DNA of 64,000 bases. Source: Algoriphagus sp. AGSA1. GTDB taxonomy: Bacteria; Bacteroidota; Bacteroidia; Cytophagales; Cyclobacteriaceae. The DNA is taken from assembly GCF_021390545.1 (NCBI RefSeq), contig NZ_JAJUWR010000026.1, forward strand, positions 1 to 64,000, read 5' to 3'. Positions 35,092-44,295 of the stretch are shown piece by piece. The position numbers and the translations under genes are program-made. Every line of letters starts with the position of its first letter. The first letter of the stretch is position 1. The notes under the pieces were generated by a model. That model saw only the letters and a program-made list of their open reading frames with translations, made no database searches and had not been told where the DNA came from.

Positions 35092-35970
35092 ATGATAAAC
35101 CCATTACCTTCCAATAAGTCCATAAATTGGATAAAGAGAACGCTTAACTTGCTTACAACAAGTTTTTTAACTTGTTTTTTTACGGCAACCAGCTTTGCCC
35201 AAGATACTAATTTTTACATATTTCTCAGCTTCGGACAGTCCAATATGGAAGGCCATGCAAAGTTTGAGTATCAGGATACAGTGACAAACGATAGATTTCA
35301 GGTACTTCAGGCGGTGGATTGCCCTGACTTAAACAGAGAAATGGGAAATTGGTATCCAGCTGTTCCTCCTCTCAGTCGCTGCAATACCGGTCTTACCCCT
35401 GGTGATTATTTTGGAAAAACTTTGGCAGCAAGTCTTCCGGACAGCATCAAAATCGGAATTATCAATGTATCAGTGGGAGGCTGTAAAATCGAGCTTTTTG
35501 AGAAAGACGGGTATGAGTCCTATGCGGCGACAGCTCCCGGATGGATGAAAGGAATGATCGCCCAATATGACGGAAACCCTTACGGAAGATTGCTTGAGCT
35601 GGCAAGGATCGCGCAAAAAGACGGTGTGATCAAAGGTATTCTGCTACATCAGGGAGAATCCAACACCGGTGACGAAACCTGGCCAAAAAAAGTGCAAGGA
35701 GTGTATAATAATCTTTTAAGCGACCTGGGGTTGGCGCCGGATTCTGTCCCGTTTTTGGCTGGTGAACTGGTAAGTGCTGAGCAGGGAGGCAAGTGCGCAA
35801 GTATGAACCCGATCATTGCGACACTGCCCGCTTTGATTCCTAATTCCTATGTGATCTCCTCTGCGGATTGTGAGGCTGTTGCTGACGGGCTGCATTTTTC
35901 CGCGGCCGGTTATCGCTTACTCGGATCCCGCTATGGGGAGCAAATGGCCCATCTGCTGATGAAAGAATAA
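35092..35970 (+). CDS. SASA-family carbohydrate acetylesterase
   Basis: A 292-residue SGNH-like esterase (sialate O-acetylesterase/CE6-type domain) with a signal peptide (cleaved after TSFAQ, near 37). Block I has the nucleophile Ser50 in FLSFGQSNMEG. GILLHQGESNTGDE is the family's third block. The C-terminal DGLHFSAAGYR carries the Asp265-x-x-His268 pair. It removes acetyl groups from polysaccharides such as xylan or pectin, and follows ThuA after 21 bases. Confidence 0.9.
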   Translation: MINPLPSNKSINWIKRTLNLLTTSFLTCFFTATSFAQDTNFYIFLSFGQSNMEGHAKFEYQDTVTNDRFQVLQAVDCPDLNREMGNWYPAVPPLSRCNTGLTPGDYFGKTLAASLPDSIKIGIINVSVGGCKIELFEKDGYESYAATAPGWMKGMIAQYDGNPYGRLLELARIAQKDGVIKGILLHQGESNTGDETWPKKVQGVYNNLLSDLGLAPDSVPFLAGELVSAEQGGKCASMNPIIATLPALIPNSYVISSADCEAVADGLHFSAAGYRLLGSRYGEQMAHLLMKE

Positions 35971-36022
35971 ATACCGGGTTTTTGACCCGAAAATTTTAAT
36001 CCAAAAAATAACCTATAAACCT

Positions 36023-36910
36023 ATGAACCGCTCAAAAAACCTATTATTCCTGTTGTTATTCTGCGTAGGGCAACTCCATGCCCAGCATTTGGAAAAAGAA
36101 GCCCCCGTGGGCTTTGACCAAGCTAGAGATGGGATTTCGCAGGGTAAAATCGAAACCATCACTTATCCTTCAAAAACCGTAGGAAATGATCGAAATGCCT
36201 TGGTATATACCCCTCCGGGCTTTTCCAAGAAAGAAAAATATCCCGTGCTTTACTTGCTTCATGGAATAGGGGGGGATGAAAAAGAATGGCTGAACGGCGG
36301 CCATCCGGAGGTAATTCTCGACAATCTCTATGCGGATGGAAAGCTAGAGCCCATGATTGTAGTCATGCCAAATGGTAGAGCGATGAAGGATGATAGTGCC
36401 GGAGGAAATATTATGGAGCCTGAAAAAGTGCAGGCCTTTGCGACTTTCGAGCAGGATTTGCTCAATGATCTTATTCCGTTTATTGAAAAGAAGTATCCGG
36501 TATTGACTGATAGGGAGCACAGAGCCATTGCCGGACTGTCTATGTGAGGAGGACAATCACTGAATTTTGGCCTTGGTAATTTGGACATGTTTGCTTGGGT
36601 GGGAGGCTTTTCCTCCGCTCCCAATACCAAGGAACCGCAAGTCCTAGTGCCAGATCCTGAGAAGACAAAGGACATGTTGAAGCTTCTTTGGATTTCCTGT
36701 GGGGATGCCGATGGATTGCTCAGATTCTCTTCCCGCACCCATGAGTATTTAGTAGAAAATGATGTACCGCATATCTATTATCTGGAAACTGGTGGTCATG
36801 ATTTCAAGGTTTGGAAAAATGGGCTTTATATGTTTTCCCAGCTGCTTTTCAAACCTGTGGATCAATCTAAGTTTGACAAATACAGCCCACTGGAAATCAC
36901 GACAGACTGA
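36023..36910 (+). pseudogene. CE1-type esterase interrupted by an in-frame TGA at the nucleophile elbow
   Basis: An open frame for an exported alpha/beta-hydrolase esterase (signal peptide MNRSKNLLFLLLFCVGQLHA, then VYTPPGFSKKEKYPVLYLLH) stops at TGA 36545-36547 right after IAGLSM. The same frame continues with GGQSLNFGLGNLDMFAWVGG to a normal stop at 36910 with the C-terminal histidine (TGGHDFKVW). The intact neighbour at 54666 reads AGLSMGG here, so one base change, GGA to TGA, would restore the glycine of GLSMG. If real, the catalytic histidine is lost from the product. The full length would be 295 residues. Confidence 0.85.
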
Positions 36911-37103
36911 TAAATCTCACTTATGCTCAATATGATGCTGATGCCAGATTCTTTGTTTTGTTGGCTGAAGCTCTGCTATAAGCAGATTGTCCCGTAGTGA
37001 GTTGGGGTCGGTGTTTTACACACTTTACGATGCCTTAGTCTCTTCCGTGCAGACCTTACAGTAAAAGTACCTATACCTATTTTATACCAAAACCCAAAAT
37101 ACA

Positions 37104-38024
37104 ATGAACCTATTTAAAACCTCAATCCTGGCAATTTGCTTGGTGATCACCTCCTCAGCCATAGCGCAGGATGGGACTATTTATCCCTTAGAAAACCCCG
37201 AAGAACCTAATGCCATACTACTCGGCACAGGAGGGGTTGAAAACCAACCAGCTTCTGAAACCTGGTTTAAGCAATGGGGTGATCCCATGGCAAGGAATAT
37301 TACTACCGCTACACTTACTCCATTTTTACCTGAGCCAGACAAGGCCACAGGTGCTGCCGTAATCGTCGCTCCTGGAGGAGGGTTCAGATGGCTGTCTCTG
37401 GGCAATGAGGGCTGGGAAGTGGCCCAGGCACTTGCCGATCAGGGAATAGCGGCATTTGTACTCAAATACCGTCTGCGTCCCACTCCGGAGTCCTTGGATG
37501 ATTTTAAAGAGACTATGAACCAGACTTTTGCGGCAGCCACTCCACCTGCGGATTCCCAAGCTGCGGCACGTCCAGCTCCCGTTCCTTTTACTCTTTCGGA
37601 TCAATTGGAGGATGCTGAGGCTGCCTATGCCATGATTTTGGACAGGGCGGAAGAGTGGGGTGTGGATACCAGTCGTCTGGGAATGATAGGGTTTTCTGCC
37701 GGAGCGGGATTGACCATGCATTGCACCCTTAATTCCAACACAATGAAGTTGGCCTTTATAGGGCCGATCTATGGTGGCATGGGGCCGGTGGGAGTTCCGA
37801 AGGACGCTCCTCCCATGTTCAATGTAATCGCAACGGATGATTTTCTTTTCAGAGGGCAGTTTGGCGTGGTCGATTCCTGGTATAAAGCCGGCATTCCTGT
37901 CGAGTTCCATCTTTATCAGAATGGAGGGCATGGATTCGGTCTGGGCAACCCTAACCGTACGAGTAACCGCTGGTTTGACGCATTTATGTATTGGCTGGAA
38001 GTCAATGATTTCCTTGAAAAGTGA
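37104..38024 (+). CDS. Alpha/beta-hydrolase esterase (acetylxylan/feruloyl-type), exported
   Basis: A 306-residue protein with a signal peptide (cleaved after SSAIAQ, near 22). The oxyanion motif is AAVIVAPGGGFRWL, the nucleophile Ser198 lies in GMIGFSAGAG, and the terminal histidine is His276 in NGGHGFGLG. A catalytic Asp is probably in ATDDFLFR (245-246). This arrangement matches the small esterases often named acetylxylan esterase or 'BD-FAE-like' in Bacteroidota xylan loci. A 193-base gap separates it from the broken esterase. Confidence 0.82.
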   Translation: MNLFKTSILAICLVITSSAIAQDGTIYPLENPEEPNAILLGTGGVENQPASETWFKQWGDPMARNITTATLTPFLPEPDKATGAAVIVAPGGGFRWLSLGNEGWEVAQALADQGIAAFVLKYRLRPTPESLDDFKETMNQTFAAATPPADSQAAARPAPVPFTLSDQLEDAEAAYAMILDRAEEWGVDTSRLGMIGFSAGAGLTMHCTLNSNTMKLAFIGPIYGGMGPVGVPKDAPPMFNVIATDDFLFRGQFGVVDSWYKAGIPVEFHLYQNGGHGFGLGNPNRTSNRWFDAFMYWLEVNDFLEK

Positions 38025-38061
38025 TCTTGGAAGATAACCGAACACCTAAAAGCAAGAAAAC

Positions 38062-38691
38062 ATGGATTGGACTTTTGAACATATAATTTCATCGGAGAAT
38101 GAACTTCGGGAGATTTTGGGATATCCCAGCGAAATAGTGACAAGGAAAACCATCGACCATATTGATGACCACTGTAGAAGTTTTATAGAGAAATCACCAT
38201 TTATTACCATTGCCACCTCTGATCTGGGCGGGAATTTTGATGTTTCGCCAAAAGGTGATCCTCCCGGTTTCGTGAAAATCCTGGACGATAAAATGCTGGC
38301 TATCCCGGATAGACCTGGAAACCGAAAAGCGGATACCTTGAGAAATATCATCCAAAATCCGCATCTGGGATTGGTTTTTTTAATTCCCGGGGTAAAGGAA
38401 ACCTTGAGAGTGAATGGTGAGGCGAGAATTGTAACCGACCAAAAAGTCCTGGAGCTACTTTCCTGTGAGGGGAAAGCGCCTGCTCTAGCCATTATTGTCA
38501 GCGTGAAGGAGGCTTTCATGCACTGTGCAAAGTGCATAATCAGATCTAGGTTATGGGCAGAACAGGACATTGCCGGACAAACCGACATTCCATCCTTGGC
38601 CAAGGTGCTGGTGGATCATGGAAAGCTGGATATCTCTTATGAGGAATTGGATGATAGCATCAAGCGTGATGAGAAAACCAATCTGTATTAA
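38062..38691 (+). CDS. FMN-binding pyridoxamine-phosphate-oxidase-like protein (MSMEG_1061-type)
   Basis: A 209-residue split-barrel flavoprotein, probably an FMN- or F420-using oxidoreductase. The subgroup hallmarks are visible: SPFITIATSDLGGNFDVSPK (near 48), then MLAIPDRPGNRKADTLRNII (near 76) and VKEAFMHCAKCIIRSRLW (near 151). Its relation to the neighbouring carbohydrate genes is unclear. Confidence 0.88.
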   Translation: MDWTFEHIISSENELREILGYPSEIVTRKTIDHIDDHCRSFIEKSPFITIATSDLGGNFDVSPKGDPPGFVKILDDKMLAIPDRPGNRKADTLRNIIQNPHLGLVFLIPGVKETLRVNGEARIVTDQKVLELLSCEGKAPALAIIVSVKEAFMHCAKCIIRSRLWAEQDIAGQTDIPSLAKVLVDHGKLDISYEELDDSIKRDEKTNLY

Positions 38692-38749
38692 GACAATCGG
38701 TTTTGCCATCCTTTTCCACTTCCAATAGATTTCCGGGAAGCTGCTGTAT

Positions 38750-38771
38750 CATGTTGGAACCAACATGTTGG
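38750..38771. promoter_or_regulatory. Overlapping palindromes upstream of the sigma-factor gene
   Basis: catgttgg-aa-ccaacatg (38750-38767) overlaps the perfect 12-bp palindrome ccaacatgttgg (38760-38771), giving three half-sites of the same type. It lies in the 38692-38945 gap ahead of the ECF sigma gene. A second inverted repeat, ttgaggt...acctcaa, lies at 38910-38929 close to that gene's start. Either might be a control site; no -7 box was found. Confidence 0.4.
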
Positions 38772-38945
38772 TCCTCAAAATAACTGAGTTTATCTGTTGT
38801 TTTTGCGGAGGAACATTATTCTGTAAAATCAATAAAAACCTATTATTTATGGAGGTTTTGCCTATTCCTAGAAGATTTTTTGAGGTGTAGGAAAAAATAA
38901 TTTAAAATTTTGAGGTTGTTTGACCTCAAAAAGTACTCTATATAT

Positions 38946-39629
38946 ATGAAGAGTGGAGATTACTTCCTGTTCAAAATGAAAGAAACCCATAATAAACCTA
39001 TTGAAACCACTGAAGAACCAGCTATGCTGTATATGCAGCATAGTCAGGTGATGATCGTGTACACCGAAAAATCGGACCGTGAAGTCTGGAACTCCTTTAA
39101 AAACGGAGATGAGGCGGCATTTAATTACATCTACAGAAAGTACGTCGCAGACTTATTTAATTACGGGATGCAGATCTGCAAACAGGAAGAATTGATCCGG
39201 GACTGCCTGCAGAAGATGTTTGTGGATTTACGTAAGAACCAAGCCAAACTTGGGGAGGTACAGCGCATAAAAGGCTATTTGCTTACAGTATTCCACCGGG
39301 AGCTGTTCAAATTCCTCAAAAACCAGAAAAAGCATAAATCACCTTTGATATCCTTAGAGCCAGATGAAAATATGTTTTACATCGAGACCTCCCATGAGAC
39401 GAAGTTGATAGATGAGGAATTTGCTTTAGAACAAAAAATGGAAATAGCCAATGCACTGAACCAACTCACTTCGAGACAGCGACAGGCTATAATCATGCTC
39501 TATCAGGAAGAACTGTCCTATAAAGAGATCGCTGATATCATGAATTTCAACGAAGTGAAAACAGCAAGAACCTTGGTCTATCGTGCCATGGAGAAGCTGA
39601 AGGAAATATTTGAAGTTAAGAAAGCCTAA
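38946..39629 (+). CDS. ECF-type RNA polymerase sigma factor
   Basis: A 227-residue sigma-70-family (ECF) factor when started at ATG 38946; ATG 38976 is also possible, while the TTG at 38910 is unlikely. Sigma region 2 is SDREVWNSFKNGDEAAFNYI and following, and region 4 is LTSRQRQAIIMLYQEELSYK with its helix-turn-helix (EIADIMNFNEVKTARTLVY). It is followed after 23 bases by a FecR anti-sigma factor and then an STN-bearing SusC, the usual layout of trans-envelope sugar sensing. Confidence 0.93.
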   Translation: MKSGDYFLFKMKETHNKPIETTEEPAMLYMQHSQVMIVYTEKSDREVWNSFKNGDEAAFNYIYRKYVADLFNYGMQICKQEELIRDCLQKMFVDLRKNQAKLGEVQRIKGYLLTVFHRELFKFLKNQKKHKSPLISLEPDENMFYIETSHETKLIDEEFALEQKMEIANALNQLTSRQRQAIIMLYQEELSYKEIADIMNFNEVKTARTLVYRAMEKLKEIFEVKKA

Positions 39630-39652
39630 CCAGCACACTTTCTACCACTACC

Positions 39653-40681
39653 ATGGATGAAAAAAGTAAATACATAGATTTTGAGATCGAGGATTTTTTG
39701 AATGATGAGTTTTTTATTCAATGGGTCAAGAATCCTGGAGAAGAAACAAACCATTTTTGGCTCAAATGGATAGAAAACCATCCATCCAGAAGACCTGTGG
39801 TACAGAAAGCCCGCGAGATCATAGCCATGGTCGATTACAAGGAAAGATATGTGCTCTCCGACCAGGCTTACATGGACCTATATGAGGATATTGTGGAAAA
39901 GAGCCATCAGGCCAGGACTGATGGCAGGCATTTTCTCTGGAGTGGCTGGCACAAAACCGCGGCGATTTTGTTCTTGGTTTTTTCAACTATCTATGGTGTT
40001 GATTTCTTGAGTAAAGGAAAATCAGAAGAGCAGGATACGCCAGAGGTCATTCCCTGGATTACGGTAGATAATCCAGCTGGGCAAAAGTACCGGTTTAAAC
40101 TTCCTGACGGGACATCGGTACACCTCAATGCTGCCAGTAAAATAGAGTATCCCCAAAGCTTTGGTTCCGGTCACAGAGCCGTAAGAATGATTGGTGAAGC
40201 CTATTTCGATGTCTCTAAAGATGCCACTCGTCCTTTTGTCATTGAGATTGACAATAGTCAGGTGAAAGTACTCGGTACTTCTTTTAACCTGAAAAACGGG
40301 GATGATTTTGAGCTTGCGCTGGTAGAAGGAAAAGTGGAGGTAGCGGATTCTATCGGTGGAGTAATTACGGTATTGCCAAATGAAATGCTAATCAAGCGAA
40401 AGAATGGAGAGGTATCCAAAACCGGATTTGATCCGCTGGAAACACTTGGCTGGAAAGACCAACTCCTCATTTTTAAGGATAACACTTACCCGGAGGTCAT
40501 AGAAAAACTGGAAACTTGGTTTGGGGTCACTATCCACAGCACCCTCAACGTGGAAAAAGGATGGTCTTATTCCGGCCGGTATCATAATAAGTCCTTAGAC
40601 CATGTTTTGGAAGGCATAAGTATCTCCTCCGAGTTTAAGTACTCAATAGATAACAAATCAGTAACAATTTCAAACCCATAA
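39653..40681 (+). CDS. FecR-family anti-sigma factor
   Basis: A 342-residue single-span inner-membrane protein. The cytoplasmic N-terminal part is 1-100, one transmembrane helix lies at about 101-119 (KTAAILFLVFSTIYGVDFL), the periplasmic FecR domain follows at 142-240 (YRFKLPDGTSVHLNAASKIE near 145), and a DUF4974-type segment (WSYSGRYHNKSLDHVLEGIS) ends the protein. It should hold the preceding ECF sigma until the STN domain of the downstream SusC signals a bound xylan fragment. Confidence 0.93.
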   Translation: MDEKSKYIDFEIEDFLNDEFFIQWVKNPGEETNHFWLKWIENHPSRRPVVQKAREIIAMVDYKERYVLSDQAYMDLYEDIVEKSHQARTDGRHFLWSGWHKTAAILFLVFSTIYGVDFLSKGKSEEQDTPEVIPWITVDNPAGQKYRFKLPDGTSVHLNAASKIEYPQSFGSGHRAVRMIGEAYFDVSKDATRPFVIEIDNSQVKVLGTSFNLKNGDDFELALVEGKVEVADSIGGVITVLPNEMLIKRKNGEVSKTGFDPLETLGWKDQLLIFKDNTYPEVIEKLETWFGVTIHSTLNVEKGWSYSGRYHNKSLDHVLEGISISSEFKYSIDNKSVTISNP

Positions 40682-40835
40682 CCTACTAACAATGGAAAAC
40701 ACTTATACCAATACCAGCTGAAAGAAAAATAGGCAGAATCGCTAATGCTCCTCTGCCTATAGCCTTTGCCTCAATCGTCAAATTTAACAAAGGCTAAATT
40801 TCAAGTAATACACACTTAAAATCTTAAACAAAAGT

Positions 40836-43800
40836 ATGGAAAAATCAATACTTAGGAAAATCATTATGCTTTCCAAATATTTTATGTGTGCGTTCCTCTT
40901 TCAGCTGTTTTTTACAGCTGTGCTGATGGCAAATACCGGTAATGCCCAACTGAAAGGCCTGGCCGAGATTAAAGTCACCGTAAATTTCAAGGAAAGCGCA
41001 CTAAATAAAGTCATCACTGAGCTGGAAACCCAGAGCGGGTTTCAATTCACTTACAATAAGGCGTTGGTCGCAGTGGATGAGCTCAAAGTGAACTTGTCGA
41101 AGAGAAATGCACCTCTATCAGAAGTCTTGCTGGCGATCTCAAGTCAGACCAACCTGAAGTTTGTGCAGCTTGATGACAACATCCATATCACAAAAGGCTC
41201 TAAAAAAAGCCCCCCAAAACAACCGGAACCTATTGCTGTGGTAGAGGTAAGAGGCCAGGTGCTGGATCCCACGGGACTTGCACTGCCTGGCGTGACAGTG
41301 AGGATCAAGAACACCACCAGAGGCACCACGACCAATCTTGATGGGGAGTTTACACTTCAGGTAAATGAAGGGGAGACTCTGGTTTTTAGTTTTATAGGTT
41401 TTGTGGAAAAGGAAGTTGTCGTCCAGAATCAGACAGTGATCAATATTGTGCTGGAGGAAGATCTCCAGAGTCTCGATGAAGTGATCGTAGTCGGGTACGC
41501 CGAGCAAAAGAAGGAAACCATCGTGGGTGCGGTAGCCCAAACCAATGGGGAAGTGCTCAAGCGTACGGGCGGGGTGTCCAATGTGGGTGCGGCACTTACA
41601 GGAAATCTTCCAGGTGTAATCACCACTGCCAGTACCGGTGTACCAGGAGGGGAAAACCCGCAGATTGTGATCCGTGGTCAAAACAGCTGGAATGGAAACT
41701 CCCCGTTAATTTTGGTGGATGGAGTGGAGCGTCCTGAATTTTTCAACACCATGGACATCGCTTCCGTGGAGAGTATTTCTGTGTTGAAAGATGCCTCGGC
41801 AACTGCTGTTTTTGGGTCCAGGGGTGCAAACGGAGTAATCATCGTCACTACCAAAAGAGGCAAGGAAGGAAAAGCCCAGATCACAGCCAATGTAAGTTCC
41901 ACGATGAAATTGGTGTCCAAACTTCCAGGTAAGTTTGATGCGTACGATGCTATAGGGATCCGCAACCGTGCGATAGAAAATGAACTTTCGGCAAACCCCT
42001 CCGGATGGGCGGATTACATTCCTTACGATACCCGGACCAAGTATAGATTTCCTTCAAGTCTTGAGGAAGCGGAGCGTTATCCGAATATAGATTGGCAGGA
42101 AACTCTCTTCAAAGATTACGCAATGGCATATAATGCCAATGTAGGAATAAGAGGTGGGACTAAGTTTACCCAATATTTTGCCAGTATTGACTTCCAAAAT
42201 GAAGGGGATCTCTTTAGAAGTTTTGATAACAACCGGGGATACGAACCGGGGTACAATTATAACCGCCTGAACTTTCGCAGCAATCTGGATTTTCAGCTCA
42301 CCTCAAGCACACAGTTGCAGGTGAATCTGGGCGGATCATACGGCACCCGAAAAACCCCTTGGGGTGGAGGGAATTCCAGTAGCTTCTGGAGTGCGGCATA
42401 TGCAAATCCACCAGATGCGTTTATGCCAGTCTATTCAGATGGGGCCTGGGGAGTATATGCACCGGATGATGTGGCAGCCGAGAATTCCGTGAGGATACTT
42501 GCGGTAAGTGGTGTCCAGTACTTGACAAAAACACAGCTTTCCACAAATTTCGTCCTCAACCAAGATTTGGGTATGATCCTGAAGGGACTGAATTTCCGAG
42601 GCACACTGGCAGTGGACAATTCTTTTACCGAGGCTAACAGAGGGGTGAATGATCTTTATAATACCCCCTTCCAGAAATGGATAGATCCGGTGACCGGAGC
42701 CCATCTTTATGATGATTATGTGGATGGTAACAGCCGTTTTGATTTTAGAGAAGCCGTGACCTGGGGAATTGCAGATGGACAGGTGGTGACGAATGGCCCG
42801 GATGCTGCCCAGAGAAGGCTATATTATCAGTTTCAGCTGAACTACTCCGGAAGTATAGCGGAGCGTCACAATTATTCCTTAATGGGCTTGATGAGCCGTC
42901 AACAGGATGCCACTGGGAATATGATCCCCTCGTATCGGGAAGATTGGGTTTTCCGGGCCAATTATAACTATAAGAACAAATATCTTCTGGATTATAGCGG
43001 GGCTTACAATGGATCTGAGAAGTTTGCCCCAGAGTATAGATTTGCCTTCTTTTCATCCGGAGGTATAGGATGGGTATTGTCGGAAGAAGGGTTTATGAAG
43101 TCCCTTTCATTTTTGGATTTTCTTAAAGTCAGGGCCAGCTATGGAGAGGTCGGGGATGACAATATCGGAGGTAGGTTTCTATTCATGGACCAGTGGGTCT
43201 ATGGAAATAGTTCCCAACTAGGGATCGTAGGAGAAGGCGGGGAATACAGCCCCTATACCTGGTACAGACAGTCGTCCGTGGGAAATCCGGAAGTACATTG
43301 GGAAACCGTATATAAGACTAATATCGGGGTGGAATTCGATATGTTCAATGGGTTAATCAACGGTAATTTTGAGTATTTCAAGGACGATAGAAAGGATATA
43401 CTAATGTCCAATGACCGTTCTATTCCCAGCTACTATGGAACCACCGCCCCAGCGGCAAATTTAGGACGTGTCGTGACCAAGGGATTTGAATTTACCCTTG
43501 GGGCGAGCCATACCTTCGGGAATCAAATTCGTGTGTGGGGAGATTTTTCTATGACCCATGCGGAGAATGTTGTGATGGAAAGAGATGACCCCGAGCTGCA
43601 GGTTGATTATCAGAAAGCCAAGGGCTATCAGCTCGGGCAGTATCGTACGCATATCAGCAATGGCTATTATAGCTCATGGGATGATGTGTATGGCAGTACA
43701 CCGCACAATGCAAACGACCAATTCAAGCTCCCAGGGGGATTGCATATCCTCGATTTCAACGGGGACGGGGTGATTGACTCCTTCGATGCGGCTCCATTTG

Positions 43801-44282
43801 GCTTTTCAGGAGTACCGGAGAATACCTACAGTACCAATATTGGGGTAGAATGGAAGGGGCTAAGTGTTTATGTGCAGTTCTATGGGGTGAACAATGTCAC
43901 CAGAGATGTGCCACTCAGCAGTTTGAATAATCGTCTCAACAGAGTATATGAAGAAGGAAGCTATTGGTCTGAGGACAATATGGATCCGGACGCGCCTATG
44001 CCTAGATGGGGGGCGTTGCTACAGGGGTATAGCAATGGACAACGCTACCTTTATGACGGATCCTATCTTCGACTCAAAAATGCTGAAATCGCCTATCTGT
44101 TCAATGGAGATTGGGTGAGAAGAATAGGTGTAGAGACCTTAAGGGTCTATTTGAACGGCAACAACTTGCTTCTATGGACGGATATGCCGGATGACAGGGA
44201 GTCCAATTTCTCCTCAGCAGGTTTTGCAGGTGCTTATCCCACGGTAAGAAGGATCAATCTTGGCCTAAATGTTTCATTCTAA
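40836..44282 (+). CDS. xusA: SusC/RagA TonB-dependent receptor with STN domain (XusA-like)
   Basis: A 1148-residue outer-membrane transporter. Order of parts: signal peptide (1-38, ending GNAQ), STN signalling domain (about 45-118), carboxypeptidase-like regulatory domain (137-208, GQVLDPTGLALPGVTV), TonB-box region LDEVIVVGYA (213-222), plug to about 345, and a beta-barrel ending LNVSF. The STN domain is the part that contacts FecR-type anti-sigma factors. It is the first gene of a SusC-D-C-D-E-GH10 series matching the xus core. The symbol rests on this gene order. Confidence 0.9.
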   Translation: MEKSILRKIIMLSKYFMCAFLFQLFFTAVLMANTGNAQLKGLAEIKVTVNFKESALNKVITELETQSGFQFTYNKALVAVDELKVNLSKRNAPLSEVLLAISSQTNLKFVQLDDNIHITKGSKKSPPKQPEPIAVVEVRGQVLDPTGLALPGVTVRIKNTTRGTTTNLDGEFTLQVNEGETLVFSFIGFVEKEVVVQNQTVINIVLEEDLQSLDEVIVVGYAEQKKETIVGAVAQTNGEVLKRTGGVSNVGAALTGNLPGVITTASTGVPGGENPQIVIRGQNSWNGNSPLILVDGVERPEFFNTMDIASVESISVLKDASATAVFGSRGANGVIIVTTKRGKEGKAQITANVSSTMKLVSKLPGKFDAYDAIGIRNRAIENELSANPSGWADYIPYDTRTKYRFPSSLEEAERYPNIDWQETLFKDYAMAYNANVGIRGGTKFTQYFASIDFQNEGDLFRSFDNNRGYEPGYNYNRLNFRSNLDFQLTSSTQLQVNLGGSYGTRKTPWGGGNSSSFWSAAYANPPDAFMPVYSDGAWGVYAPDDVAAENSVRILAVSGVQYLTKTQLSTNFVLNQDLGMILKGLNFRGTLAVDNSFTEANRGVNDLYNTPFQKWIDPVTGAHLYDDYVDGNSRFDFREAVTWGIADGQVVTNGPDAAQRRLYYQFQLNYSGSIAERHNYSLMGLMSRQQDATGNMIPSYREDWVFRANYNYKNKYLLDYSGAYNGSEKFAPEYRFAFFSSGGIGWVLSEEGFMKSLSFLDFLKVRASYGEVGDDNIGGRFLFMDQWVYGNSSQLGIVGEGGEYSPYTWYRQSSVGNPEVHWETVYKTNIGVEFDMFNGLINGNFEYFKDDRKDILMSNDRSIPSYYGTTAPAANLGRVVTKGFEFTLGASHTFGNQIRVWGDFSMTHAENVVMERDDPELQVDYQKAKGYQLGQYRTHISNGYYSSWDDVYGSTPHNANDQFKLPGGLHILDFNGDGVIDSFDAAPFGFSGVPENTYSTNIGVEWKGLSVYVQFYGVNNVTRDVPLSSLNNRLNRVYEEGSYWSEDNMDPDAPMPRWGALLQGYSNGQRYLYDGSYLRLKNAEIAYLFNGDWVRRIGVETLRVYLNGNNLLLWTDMPDDRESNFSSAGFAGAYPTVRRINLGLNVSF

Positions 44283-44295
44283 CCTAGCATTCCAT

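Noticed and set aside
36545..36547. TGA as selenocysteine
   Set aside because: The family has glycine here, no selenocysteine insertion hairpin is evident after the codon, and the change is one base from GGA.
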